From JACDBE01 sp051002015 (GTDB taxonomy: Bacteria; Actinomycetota; Acidimicrobiia; Spongiisociales; UBA5794): a DNA stretch of 44,849 nucleotides. Positions 36,439 to 44,849 of this stretch are shown here, in pieces (positions within the stretch are counted from its first letter, which is position 1; each line of letters opens with the position of its first letter). The DNA lies in NCBI GenBank assembly GCA_051002015.1, contig JBPCMS010000008.1, positions 1 through 44,849 on the forward strand, read 5' to 3'. The notes beneath the pieces are model-generated. The model was not told where the DNA came from and did no database searches. It saw nothing but the letters and a program-made list of their open reading frames with translations. The translations under genes were made by a program, and so were the position numbers.

Positions 36439-37817
36439 GACGTGTCCTGCTGATGGCGATTGCCGTGGTCACCGCCCTCGCCGCCGCCGCCCTGCCGCGC
36501 CCGGAGGCGGCCGAGGGCCCCAGCTTCACCGGCCCCGCCGTCATCGAAGAGGAGGCCACCGCCTCGGGCACGGTGTGGTACTGCCCGTGGCTGGCCGCGG
36601 ACGCCACCAGGGACGGCTGGCTGATGCTGGCCACGACCACCGCCACCGACATCGAGATCACCATGCCCAACGAGGTCCCCAACGTCGAGCCGACCACGCA
36701 GCTGCTCAGCTACTCGGGGCCGACCGCCGAGCCGATCGACGTGGGCTCGCTGGTGCGGCGCGGCCCGGCACCGGCCTTCGTCGAGTTCACCGCTGGGCCC
36801 GCCGCGGTGTCCGCCATCGTCACCCAGGACCTCCCCACCGGCTCGACCCTGGTGGCGGGGGACCGGTGCACCTCTTCGGTGCCCAAGCTGTGGCACCTCC
36901 CGGGCGGCACCACCCGGGAGGGCAGGCGATCGATGCTGCGGCTGTTCAACCCGTTCCCCGACCAGGCGAAGGTCACCGTCACCGGAACCAGCGAGTTCGG
37001 CGAGGTCGGCCTGGTCGATCTGGCCGCCCTCGACGTCCCCGGCCGGTCGTGGCTCACCGTCGACCTCAACCAGCTGGTGTCGCTCATCGAGACCATGAGC
37101 CTGACCATCACCGCCGACCAGGGGGTCGTGATCCCGTCGATGGTGGTGGCGTCGGACGTCGACGAGGCGACCTGGCCGGGGACGGGGCTGTCGACCACCT
37201 GGGAGTTTCCCGTCGCCCGCCAGACCGGGCTGACCCCGCGGCTGGTGGTGACCAACCCGGGCGACACCGAGGTCACCGTCGAGATCGACGTGTACAGCCA
37301 GGAGGACTCGGTGGAGGCGGCACGCATCGTCACCATACCGGCGGGTACCCCGACGTCGATCCCGGTGGACGATCTGATCAACGGGCCGTTCGGGCTGCGG
37401 CTCCGGGCCTCGGACCCGGTGTCGGCAGTGTTGATCGCCGAGGACATCACCACCCGTGAGGACGGCGCCGCCGCCACCGAGGCCGACGACCGCGTCGCCG
37501 GCACCGTGGGCGCTCCGGTGGCGCTGCGACGCTGGCTCCTCCCCGGGCCGGGGGCGCTGCCGACGGCGGCTTCGGCCATCTGGGTCCTCAACACCGGGCC
37601 GGAGCGGGTGACGGTGTCCCTCCAGCCGCTCGGCATCGACGCCCTCGAGCCCGAGAAGGTGGTGCTGCGCCCCAACCGGATCGCCCGCATCGTGCTCCCG
37701 CAGGGCGACGACGTCTACGGGTACGAGGTCTCGGCCCCGCAGCCGATCAGCGCAGCCTGGACCGTGGAGTCCGGGGACGGGGTGGCCTTCATCGCCGGGA
37801 TCGGCGTGGAGGGATGA
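36435..37817 (+). CDS. DUF5719 family secreted protein
   Basis: 460 residues. A signal peptide or N-terminal anchor (RRVLLMAIAVVTALAAAALP) leads into an exported, beta-rich protein made of repeated immunoglobulin-like modules, seen in phrases such as RLFNPFPDQAKVTVTG, LVVTNPGDTEVTVEIDVY and WVLNTGPERVTVSLQPL. The size, context and repeat pattern fit DUF5719, a family found beside the large glycosyltransferase in actinobacteria. The function is unknown; it may support glycan export or assembly outside the membrane. The start overlaps the preceding stop, with AGGAGG eight bases upstream. Confidence 0.85.
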   Translation: MRRVLLMAIAVVTALAAAALPRPEAAEGPSFTGPAVIEEEATASGTVWYCPWLAADATRDGWLMLATTTATDIEITMPNEVPNVEPTTQLLSYSGPTAEPIDVGSLVRRGPAPAFVEFTAGPAAVSAIVTQDLPTGSTLVAGDRCTSSVPKLWHLPGGTTREGRRSMLRLFNPFPDQAKVTVTGTSEFGEVGLVDLAALDVPGRSWLTVDLNQLVSLIETMSLTITADQGVVIPSMVVASDVDEATWPGTGLSTTWEFPVARQTGLTPRLVVTNPGDTEVTVEIDVYSQEDSVEAARIVTIPAGTPTSIPVDDLINGPFGLRLRASDPVSAVLIAEDITTREDGAAATEADDRVAGTVGAPVALRRWLLPGPGALPTAASAIWVLNTGPERVTVSLQPLGIDALEPEKVVLRPNRIARIVLPQGDDVYGYEVSAPQPISAAWTVESGDGVAFIAGIGVEG

Positions 37818-37832
37818 CCGAGGGTCGGGGAG

Positions 37833-38231
37833 ATGGCTGACGACCTGGTTGCCCGGCTCGCCATGCTGGCGGGGGTGGCCGCCATCGTCGTCATCGCCGC
37901 CCGCGCCATCGGCCGCCGCCCCAACGCCGGTGATCCCATCGACCTGCGCGGCCTCGGCCTTCCCGCCGGGCTGGTTCTCTTCACCTCGACCGACTGCACC
38001 AACTGCGCAACGGTGCGCACCATGATGGAGGCGGCAGGGCTGCGACCGCGCGAGGTGACGTGGGAGCTGGAGCCGGAGACCATGGAGCGGGCAGGGGTCA
38101 TCGTGGTCCCCCTCACCGTGGTCGTCGACGGCGACGGTGTCGTCCACGACCGATGGGCAGGGGTGCCACCGTCCCGCTGGATGGGGAAGGCCGCCGCCGC
38201 GGCGAGGCGGCTCGCCCCACCACCCGGATGA
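37833..38231 (+). CDS. Membrane-anchored thioredoxin-like protein (CxxC)
   Basis: 132 residues. An N-terminal helix (about 8-26) anchors a thioredoxin-like domain with LVLFTSTDCTNC, giving the redox pair C55 and C58, and a strand VIVVPLTVVVDGDG carrying the expected cis-proline in VPLT. It would reduce or isomerise disulfides or handle a specific partner; which side of the membrane it faces is not settled, but its place after the secreted DUF5719 protein suggests the outside. GGGGAG directly precedes the ATG. Co-transcription with the two upstream genes is likely (gap 15 bases). Confidence 0.82.
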   Translation: MADDLVARLAMLAGVAAIVVIAARAIGRRPNAGDPIDLRGLGLPAGLVLFTSTDCTNCATVRTMMEAAGLRPREVTWELEPETMERAGVIVVPLTVVVDGDGVVHDRWAGVPPSRWMGKAAAAARRLAPPPG

Positions 38232-38245
38232 GAGGGGTTGGATCC

Positions 38246-38274
38246 TTGGTGGGGGGACCGGCCCCGCCTAGCTT
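38246..38274 (+). promoter_or_regulatory. Promoter TTGGTG-17-TAGCTT, leaderless
   Basis: TTGGTG (38246-38251) and TAGCTT (38269-38274) are 17 bases apart. The -10 box ends 7 bases before ATG 38282. Confidence 0.45.
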
Positions 38275-38281
38275 GTCCACC

Positions 38282-38524
38282 ATGAAGCGGTGCGCCAGAT
38301 GCCAGGACCCTGCCGGCGTCGTCCTGTGGTTCTCCTACCGGGAGCGGACCGCGTGGCTGGGCGACCCCGACGGAGGATTCGACCGCTTCCGCCACCACCC
38401 GCGGTGCCACCGCCACACCGACCGCTTGGTGTCACCAGGGGGCTGGCACCTCAACGACAACAGGGCAGCCCGACCGCGGCCTCTGTTCTTCGCCGACGCC
38501 GTTTACGTAGCCGACGCCGCCTGA
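38282..38524 (+). CDS. Small Cys/His-containing hypothetical protein
   Basis: 80 residues. CARCQDP at 4-10 supplies a CxxC pair, and HHPRCHRHTD near 38-47 gives a Cys/His cluster, so a small zinc-binding fold is possible. The C-terminal PRPLFFADAVYVADAA is hydrophobic. I do not recognise the family. The start is supported by a promoter whose -10 box ends 7 bases upstream. The next small gene begins one base after its stop, so both are probably on one transcript. Confidence 0.6.
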   Translation: MKRCARCQDPAGVVLWFSYRERTAWLGDPDGGFDRFRHHPRCHRHTDRLVSPGGWHLNDNRAARPRPLFFADAVYVADAA

Positions 38525-38525
38525 C

Positions 38526-38810
38526 ATGCCCCTAGACCGTGACGTCCTCGAAGCGGTGCGTGACATGGATGTACACGAGCTGCGCCGGCTGCTCATCCTC
38601 GCCACCGCCAGGCTGGAGCGGCGCGGGGTCCGGCTGGGCGACGATCCCGGCGCCAAGGTGAGGCTCCGCCGCCAGATGGTCCGCTGTGGCAAGCCGTCAT
38701 GCCAGAGCTGCCCCCACGGCCCCTACTACTACGCCTACTGGTACGAGGAGGGGCGGAGGCGCTCGAGATACGTCGGCAAGCTGGCGGACGTCGACACCCT
38801 CGGTCACTAG
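38526..38810 (+). CDS. DUF6788-like small protein
   Basis: 94 residues: a helical N-terminal half (VLEAVRDMDVHELRRLLILA) followed by VRCGKPSCQSCPHGPYYYAYW and a basic tail RRRSRYVGKLA. The CGKxxC..C..GPY(Y/W)Y pattern is typical of a small family (DUF6788 type) often seen near mobile elements. The cysteines may bind zinc. It overlaps nothing, and directly downstream is a transposase relic, which agrees with a mobile setting. The function is unknown. Confidence 0.65.
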   Translation: MPLDRDVLEAVRDMDVHELRRLLILATARLERRGVRLGDDPGAKVRLRRQMVRCGKPSCQSCPHGPYYYAYWYEEGRRRSRYVGKLADVDTLGH

Positions 38811-38814
38811 TGCT

Positions 38815-38990
38815 GCCGGGGGACCCGCCGCTGCGTCGCCTGGATACCCGGCTTCTCGTCCACCGACAAGACCAGGGCGTTCTGTGGCGGGGAGATACAG
38901 ACCGCACACATCACGGACATCTTCCCAGAGCTCGGGGTGGTCGCCGCGGTTCAACCAACCGACCACCTTGTGCGGACCCCGCTCCCGCGC
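38815..38990 (-). pseudogene. IS630-family transposase relic, frameshifted
   Basis: On the minus strand one frame reads PHKVVGWLNRGDHPELWEDV then RDVCGLYLP, and the next frame continues QNALVLSVDEKPGIQA (38884-38837). Together these match the stretch before and around the first catalytic aspartate (VDEK) of IS630-type transposases. A frameshift lies at about 38885-38890, between LYLP and QNAL, and neither the N- nor the C-terminal half of the enzyme is present. The 417-base gap between 38811 and 39227 holds this relic and nothing else I can support. Confidence 0.65.
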
Positions 38991-39227
38991 TCGGCGTCGT
39001 GGCGACACCGAGCATCGGCTCACCCACGACATCGATGTCTGGGTGGCGAGTGCCTCGACGGACGGTGCGCCGCATCTGGTGCCGATCTCCCCGCGCCGCA
39101 TCCGGGTCTGCCACTGGTGGCGGCGGGGGCGGCGACGCGGATCGAGCAGTTCGGAAGAAGCCGCCGCCGCGGCGGCTCCCTAGCATCTGGGTCGTTCCCA
39201 TCAGATCTCGCAGAGAGGAAACCTGCA

Positions 39228-39656
39228 ATGAAGGACACGCAGAAGTCCGCCAAGGGATTCTCGGACGAGGAACGAGGCGCGATGAAGGAGCGCGCCCGAG
39301 AGCTGAAGGCGGCCACGGACAAGGCGGACGGGGAAAGCGCCGTGCTCGCGAAGATCGCCGAGATGCCGGAATCGGATCGCGCCATGGGCGAGCGGCTCAA
39401 TACTGTCATCAAAGCCAGCGCGCCAGCCCTCTCGCCGAAGCTCTGGTACGGGATGCCCGCGTACGCCAAGGATGGCAAGGTCGTCTGCTTCTTCCAAAGC
39501 GCGCAGAAGTTCAAGACGAGGTACGCGACGTTCGGCTTCAACGACTCGGCGAACCTCGACGAAGGCGCCATGTGGCCGACCGCCTTCGCTCTGACGGAGT
39601 TGACCGCCGCCGGCGAGGCAAGGATCGGCGCGCTCCTGAAGAAAGCGGTGAGCTGA
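39228..39656 (+). CDS. DUF1801 domain protein
   Basis: 142 residues. The C-terminal half has the DUF1801/YdhG-type pattern: IKASAPALSPKLWYGMPAYAKDGKVVCFF, FKTRYATFGF and the closing TAAGEARIGALLKKAV. The N-terminal half is a charged helix rich in Lys, Glu and Ala. Members are small cytosolic proteins of unclear role; some are annotated as iron-chaperone-like. ATG 39228 is preceded by GAGAGG at a good distance. Base usage is a little richer in A (more AAG and GAA) than the core genes, in keeping with an acquired region. Confidence 0.78.
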   Translation: MKDTQKSAKGFSDEERGAMKERARELKAATDKADGESAVLAKIAEMPESDRAMGERLNTVIKASAPALSPKLWYGMPAYAKDGKVVCFFQSAQKFKTRYATFGFNDSANLDEGAMWPTAFALTELTAAGEARIGALLKKAVS

Positions 39657-39978
39657 GGACTGAGCTCGCCACTGGGCCCCCGCCCTAGGCGGGACGGCCT
39701 GGAGCGGTCCGGCCTGGCCTGGCTTCTAGTACGACCAGATGGACGTAAAACCCAGGCTTGGCGCGAGATGAACGAGATGTCCGACCGCGAGCTGATGCGC
39801 TACGGCCGCTGGTTGGTCTGCGCCTCGGCGGGCACGCCGCGTGGCCGGGGCCCAGAGACTCCACGGCCCGAAGCGAAGGAGAACCAGACGTACTGCTCGA
39901 AGCTGGTCAGATCGAGCCAGGCGACGCCGACGGAGACCGCGAAGGCGGCCCCGCCTAACAGATGGAGACACGAGGAGC
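39657..39978 (+). other. 322-base gap with a hairpin and a possible gene remnant
   Basis: A 6-bp hairpin, CCCGCC (39679-39684) and GGCGGG (39688-39693), follows DUF1801 and could end its transcript. From 39768 a frame reads MNEMSDRELMRYGRWLV and then loses any protein-like character, so it may be the start of a decayed gene. No other feature is supported. Confidence 0.4.
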
Positions 39979-42363
<2,385 letters not shown>

Positions 42364-42538
42364 CCGAGGGCTGTCGCGGACACCGTGAGACGAGTCTCGC
42401 ATCTCGTTGCGCTCGACCTATCAAACTGGCACCGCAGGGGAGTTAATGGGACGGGAGTAGCCCGGGCTCATGGTCTTGCGGCGGCCTACCATCGCCGCCG
42501 CCAGGCTCTGATCGGGACCGGAAGGCGGGGCGATCGGG

Positions 42539-42544
42539 CAGAAT
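42539..42544 (+). promoter_or_regulatory. -10-like CAGAAT before the NUDIX gene
   Basis: CAGAAT ends 6 bases before GTG 42551, and no Shine-Dalgarno sequence is visible. The 187-base gap after the UvrA-like gene holds nothing else I can name. Confidence 0.3.
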
Positions 42545-42550
42545 GTCGTC

Positions 42551-43090
42551 GTGGAAACCATTGACAGCAAACAGGTGTACGCCAACCCGTGGCTGACGGT
42601 CCGAGAAGATTCGGTTCGTCGTTTGGACGGCTCCACCGGCACTTACTGCGTCGTGGACAGTCCAGACGTCGCGCTGGTCATCCCGGCTGACGGAGATCGG
42701 CTGCACCTGGTCGAGCAGTACCGCTACCCGGTGGGAGGCCGGCGCTGGGAGTTCCCTTCCGGGAGCACCGACCAGCGACTCGACGCCGACCCGGCTGCGC
42801 TGGCTGCCCGCGAGCTGCGCGAAGAGACCGGACTGGTGGCTGGCGCGATGACCCTGCTCGGCACGCTGGAGATCATGCCGAGCACGTTCAGCCAACGGTG
42901 CTGGGTCTTCATGGCCACCGACCTGACCCAAGGCCCGCCGCAGCGGGAGCTCGAGGAGCAAGACATGCGGTCGGCCTGGTTCACTCGTGCCGACGTCGAG
43001 CGCATGATGAACGCCGGCACAATCTCCGACGCGAAATCCACTGCGGCGTACACACTGCTGCTCCTGCATCGGCAGACGTCGCACGCCTGA
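42551..43090 (+). CDS. NUDIX hydrolase (ADP-ribose pyrophosphatase-like)
   Basis: 179 residues. The Nudix helix reads AARELREETGLVAGA (residues about 84-98), supplying the REUxEE glutamates that bind the metal. The usual glycine-x5-glutamate part is altered: the segment before it reads FPSGSTDQRLDADPAALAA, with a slightly longer loop. The N-terminal VVDSPDVALVIPADGDRLHLVEQYRYPVG is typical of ADP-ribose pyrophosphatases, which clear ADP-ribose and related nucleotide sugars. GTG 42551 is the likely start. The gene is isolated, between the UvrA-like and GrpB genes. Confidence 0.85.
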   Translation: METIDSKQVYANPWLTVREDSVRRLDGSTGTYCVVDSPDVALVIPADGDRLHLVEQYRYPVGGRRWEFPSGSTDQRLDADPAALAARELREETGLVAGAMTLLGTLEIMPSTFSQRCWVFMATDLTQGPPQRELEEQDMRSAWFTRADVERMMNAGTISDAKSTAAYTLLLLHRQTSHA

Positions 43091-43113
43091 AGTGAAACGA
43101 TGGTTCCTCATCG

Positions 43114-43137
43114 AGTCCACTTCCCGTGAAGTGGACT
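43114..43137 (+). terminator. Perfect 10-bp hairpin after the NUDIX gene
   Basis: AGTCCACTTC and GAAGTGGACT with loop CCGT, 24 bases past the NUDIX stop. The stem is strong but lacks a T tract. The right arm shares GAAGTGG with the direct repeat that follows 16 bases later. Confidence 0.5.
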
Positions 43138-43147
43138 GGTAGCGAGA

Positions 43148-43170
43148 CGCGTTGAAGTGGGACGAGTAGG
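43148..43170 (+). repeat. Direct repeat, copy 1 (with 44574-44596)
   Basis: GAAGTGGGACGAGTAGG (43154-43170) recurs exactly at 44580-44596; extended to 23 bases the two copies match at 21 positions. They bracket GrpB and vapBC. Confidence 0.65.
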
Positions 43171-43187
43171 AGAGTCCGCGTTGCCCT

Positions 43188-43193
43188 TAGGGT
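43188..43193 (+). promoter_or_regulatory. -10 box TAGGGT, leaderless
   Basis: TAGGGT ends 6 bases before GTG 43200. No Shine-Dalgarno sequence at normal spacing. Confidence 0.4.
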
Positions 43194-43199
43194 CAGAGC

Positions 43200-43829
43200 G
43201 TGCGCACTCATCCGCTCTGGAACCCGTTCGAGACGCCTTCCGAGGAGGACATCAACGCAGCCCGGGGCCAGGTGGGCGTCTGGGTGCCGGCGCCGGTCGA
43301 GGTCGTCGCCGCCGACCCGGCCTGGCCGCAGTGGTACGCCGCCGCGCGCGATCGGGTCTTCGCCGCGCTGGGAGAGCGCGTCCTCGCGATCGAGCACGTC
43401 GGCTCTACGTCGGTGCCCGGGTTGTGGGCGAAGCCGATGATCGACGTCGACCTCACCGTCGCCGACTCCGCGGACGAGGACGCCTGGCTGCCCGACCTCG
43501 GGGCGGCGGGCTTCGTGCTGAGGGTCCGCGAACCTGACTGGGAGGAGCACCGCTGCCTCCGGGGGCTGGAGCCGACCACCAACCTGCACGTCTTCTCACC
43601 AGGCGCACGGGAGCCCCAGCGGCACCGGATGTTCCGCGACTGGCTGCGCACCCACCCCGAGGATCGCGACCGGTACGCCGAGGTGAAGCGCGAGGTGGCC
43701 GCCCGCGGGTTCACCGACGCGATGCGCTACAACAACGAGAAGGCATGGTTCGTCTACGACCTGTACGAGCAGGTCTTCGCCGGCGACCCCGAGCACGAGC
43801 ACGACCCGCACCCGAGACCCTTGGCGTGA
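43200..43829 (+). CDS. GrpB family protein
   Basis: 209 residues of the GrpB/UPF0157 family, which has a nucleotidyltransferase-like fold. The key stretch is IEHVGSTSVPGLWAKPMIDVDLTV (near 64-87), with GST and the DxD pair of the fold; later HRMFRDWLRTHPEDRDRYAEVK and RYNNEKAWFV are the conserved C-terminal helices. The biochemical role is not established for the family; some members are fused to or found beside CoaE. GTG 43200 is supported by the -10 box six bases ahead. The gene is bracketed by the 23-bp direct repeat together with vapBC. Confidence 0.88.
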   Translation: MRTHPLWNPFETPSEEDINAARGQVGVWVPAPVEVVAADPAWPQWYAAARDRVFAALGERVLAIEHVGSTSVPGLWAKPMIDVDLTVADSADEDAWLPDLGAAGFVLRVREPDWEEHRCLRGLEPTTNLHVFSPGAREPQRHRMFRDWLRTHPEDRDRYAEVKREVAARGFTDAMRYNNEKAWFVYDLYEQVFAGDPEHEHDPHPRPLA

Positions 43830-43840
43830 CTGGGCTCAGC

Positions 43841-43872
43841 TTGACTCTGCATCGCCCTGATGCGGCTATGAT
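43841..43872 (+). promoter_or_regulatory. vapBC promoter with TATGAT -10 and small palindrome
   Basis: TATGAT (43867-43872) ends 6 bases before ATG 43879, so the mRNA is probably leaderless. TTGACT (43841-43846) is upstream but 20 bases away, longer than ideal. GCATC (43849-43853) and GATGC (43859-43863) form a small palindrome between them, and TGTACA follows the -10 box; either could be the site for antitoxin autorepression. Confidence 0.5.
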
Positions 43873-43878
43873 GTACAC

Positions 43879-44109
43879 ATGCGGACGACAGTGAACTTGC
43901 CGCCAGAGGTGCACGAACGTGCCAGGCGGATTGCGGACGAACGCCGCCAGTCGCTCTCCGCCACGCTGGCCGACCTCACCATTCGGGGACTCGCCTCGCT
44001 TGGGGAGCCCGCCAAGGTCTCCATCGACGCGATCAGCGGCTTGCCCGCCTTGACGCTAGGGCACCGGGTCACAGCGGCGGATGTGGCAGAAGCGCTGGAC
44101 GACGAGTGA
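43879..44109 (+). CDS. vapB: VapB-type antitoxin (ribbon-helix-helix)
   Basis: 76 residues. The N-terminal 40 residues (RTTVNLPPEVHERARRIADE, then RRQSLSATLADLTIRGL) are a ribbon-helix-helix DNA-binding domain. The remainder (ISGLPALTLGHRVTAADVAEAL) is the flexible tail that would bind and cover the toxin active site. The stop overlaps the toxin start (GTGA), the usual arrangement for a type II toxin-antitoxin pair. It is expected to repress its own promoter together with the toxin. Confidence 0.88.
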   Translation: MRTTVNLPPEVHERARRIADERRQSLSATLADLTIRGLASLGEPAKVSIDAISGLPALTLGHRVTAADVAEALDDE

Positions 44110-44504
44110 CTCCGACCCATCTTCTCGACGTCAACGCACTCATCGCACTCACCCTCACCGACCATGAGCACCATCCGCGGGCCGTTTCCTGGGCGGCCGG
44201 CGTGGACCACATCGCGCTGTGCCCGGTTGTCGAAGGTTCCTTGATTCGCTTCCTGGTTCGCTTGGGACAAAGCCAGTCGACAGCAAAGGCCCTTCTTGAC
44301 GTGCTGTACACAAGTCCGCGTTGTGAGTTCTGGCCCGACGCGATCTCATACCGCCAGGTAGACCTGGAACATGTGGTCGGACACCGACAAGTCACCGACG
44401 CCTACCTGGCGGCACTCGCCGCAAGCAACAACGCACTGCTCGCGACCTTCGACCAGGCATTGGCTCAGGCGGTCCCGCAGGACGTCGTGCTGATTCCTCG
44501 CTGA
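44106..44504 (+). CDS. vapC: VapC toxin (PIN-domain ribonuclease)
   Basis: 132 residues with a complete PIN active site: D8 in LLDVNALIAL, E43 in CPVVEGSLIRF, D98 in VTDAYLAALA and D116 in TFDQAL. VapC toxins cut specific tRNAs or rRNA when the antitoxin is lost. The gene is translationally coupled to the antitoxin through a GTGA overlap. All four acidic residues are kept, so it is likely active. Confidence 0.9.
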   Translation: MTPTHLLDVNALIALTLTDHEHHPRAVSWAAGVDHIALCPVVEGSLIRFLVRLGQSQSTAKALLDVLYTSPRCEFWPDAISYRQVDLEHVVGHRQVTDAYLAALAASNNALLATFDQALAQAVPQDVVLIPR

Positions 44505-44573
44505 ACCACGGTTCGCTCAGGCGTCGTGCCTGTGATCTCGCGCGGCAGACGCGGGGATTGACTGGTCGTGAGC

Positions 44574-44596
44574 CGTGTCGAAGTGGGACGAGTAGG
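44574..44596 (+). repeat. Direct repeat, copy 2 (with 43148-43170)
   Basis: This is the second copy of the 23-base repeat, containing GAAGTGGGACGAGTAGG at 44580-44596. It lies in the 195-base gap after vapC. Confidence 0.65.
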
Positions 44597-44659
44597 GGCG
44601 AACCCAAGCGAGCCCATATGGCAGCGGACAGAGAGGCCGCTGAACTCGAACTCCAGTTT

Positions 44660-44692
44660 CGGACGGTGATCGTCCGGAATGCCGGTTACGGT
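44660..44692 (+). promoter_or_regulatory. Palindrome and -10 box before the last gene
   Basis: CGGACG (44660-44665) and CGTCCG (44671-44676) form a palindrome extendable to about 9 bp. TACGGT (44687-44692) ends 7 bases before ATG 44700. The palindrome sits where a -35 box would be and may be an operator. Confidence 0.4.
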
Positions 44693-44699
44693 GACATTC

Positions 44700-44849
44700 A
44701 TGGACATGCGTACTGGCGGGCAGACCACCGCGACCAACCTCACCGACCGGCGCAAACTGGGTCAGGGACTCCATGCCCGCTACCTGGTCAGCGACTTCGG
44801 CGCCGGCATACGGTTCGTCGCCACAGTGGGCGAGGCCGGCGACGCGCTC
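44700..44849 (+). CDS. Pterin-4a-carbinolamine-dehydratase-like protein, N-terminal part only
   Basis: The first 50 codons run off the window end. The segment LTDRRKLGQGLHARYLVSDF then GAGIRFVATVGEAGDAL resembles the N-terminal half of pterin-4a-carbinolamine dehydratase domains, in which a short strand is followed by a long helix before the HHP motif, which would lie beyond the edge. In actinobacteria such domains are sometimes fused to a VOC (glyoxalase-like) domain. ATG 44700 is supported by a -10 box seven bases upstream; ATG 44706 is an alternative. The identification is tentative. Confidence 0.5.
   Translation, partial: MDMRTGGQTTATNLTDRRKLGQGLHARYLVSDFGAGIRFVATVGEAGDAL

Noticed and set aside
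38697..39101. 134-codon minus-strand frame as an intact gene
   Set aside because: Its middle matches only part of an IS630 transposase, then shifts frame. The rest is antisense of the DUF6788-like gene, so it is a relic.
43841..43872. TTGACT as a proper -35 box for vapBC
   Set aside because: The distance to TATGAT is 20 bases, beyond the usual 16-18, so the -10 box alone is claimed.
44465..44755. 96-codon minus-strand frame over the end of vapC and the last gap
   Set aside because: It overlaps the intact PIN toxin and the direct repeat, and its translation has no conserved motif.

Overview
The window is a very GC-rich bacterial chromosome segment that looks actinobacterial. The evidence is a coenzyme F420 gene pair (cofD, cofE), a DUF5719 protein next to a large glycosyltransferase, a PASTA-domain class A penicillin-binding protein, an E2-lipB-lipA block like that of Mycobacterium, and many genes whose start codon lies 6-8 bases behind a TANNNT -10 box, as expected for leaderless mRNAs. 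An uncultured Acidimicrobiia-like lineage is my best guess. That is an inference from gene content, because no rRNA or species marker is present.

Layout. 1-500: tRNA-Lys(CTT) on the minus strand and a short helix-turn-helix gene that abuts it. 640-9223: a tight plus-strand run with E3 (lpdA), E2 (sucB/dlaT type), a single reading frame joining octanoyltransferase LipB to lipoyl synthase LipA, an M24 peptidase, transketolase and a membrane protein. 9338-12024: PduO-type cobalamin adenosyltransferase, leucyl aminopeptidase and a lipoprotein. 12063-19154: an MoeB-like adenylyltransferase with an N-terminal rhodanese domain, a small conserved protein, a G-rich repeat patch, an ABC half-transporter, a free-standing Lon N-domain protein and PBP1. 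19249-28466: methylmalonyl-CoA mutase large subunit, an LpdA-like flavoprotein that has lost one redox cysteine, a P1-family peptidase, biotin carboxylase/BCCP, carboxyltransferase, biotin ligase and a dienelactone-hydrolase-like protein without its nucleophile. 28477-38231: sugar-nucleotide genes (ugd and a GalE-like epimerase), an Fpg-family glycosylase, cofE and cofD, then a glycosyltransferase, DUF5719 and an anchored thioredoxin-like protein. 38282-44849: accessory genes, namely two small proteins, an IS630 relic, DUF1801, a UvrA-like ABC protein, NUDIX, GrpB, a VapBC pair and a truncated pterin-dehydratase-like gene.

How the genes work together. Lipoate assembly (LipB-LipA) sits beside the E2 that needs lipoyl groups and the E3 that reoxidises them. 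Propionyl-CoA carboxylase subunits, their biotin ligase, methylmalonyl-CoA mutase and the adenosyltransferase that makes its cofactor together form most of a propionyl-CoA to succinyl-CoA route. The epimerase and the B12-binding small subunit of the mutase are not in the window. CofD and CofE cover two steps of F420 synthesis. Ugd and the epimerase, PBP1 and the glycosyltransferase/DUF5719 pair point to envelope building.

The most unusual features are the LipB-LipA fusion, a five-hairpin array between pccB and pccA, two mutually exclusive perfect or near-perfect palindromes in front of the GalE-like gene, the pseudoenzyme-like hydrolase, and a recurring G-rich hairpin repeat at gene ends.
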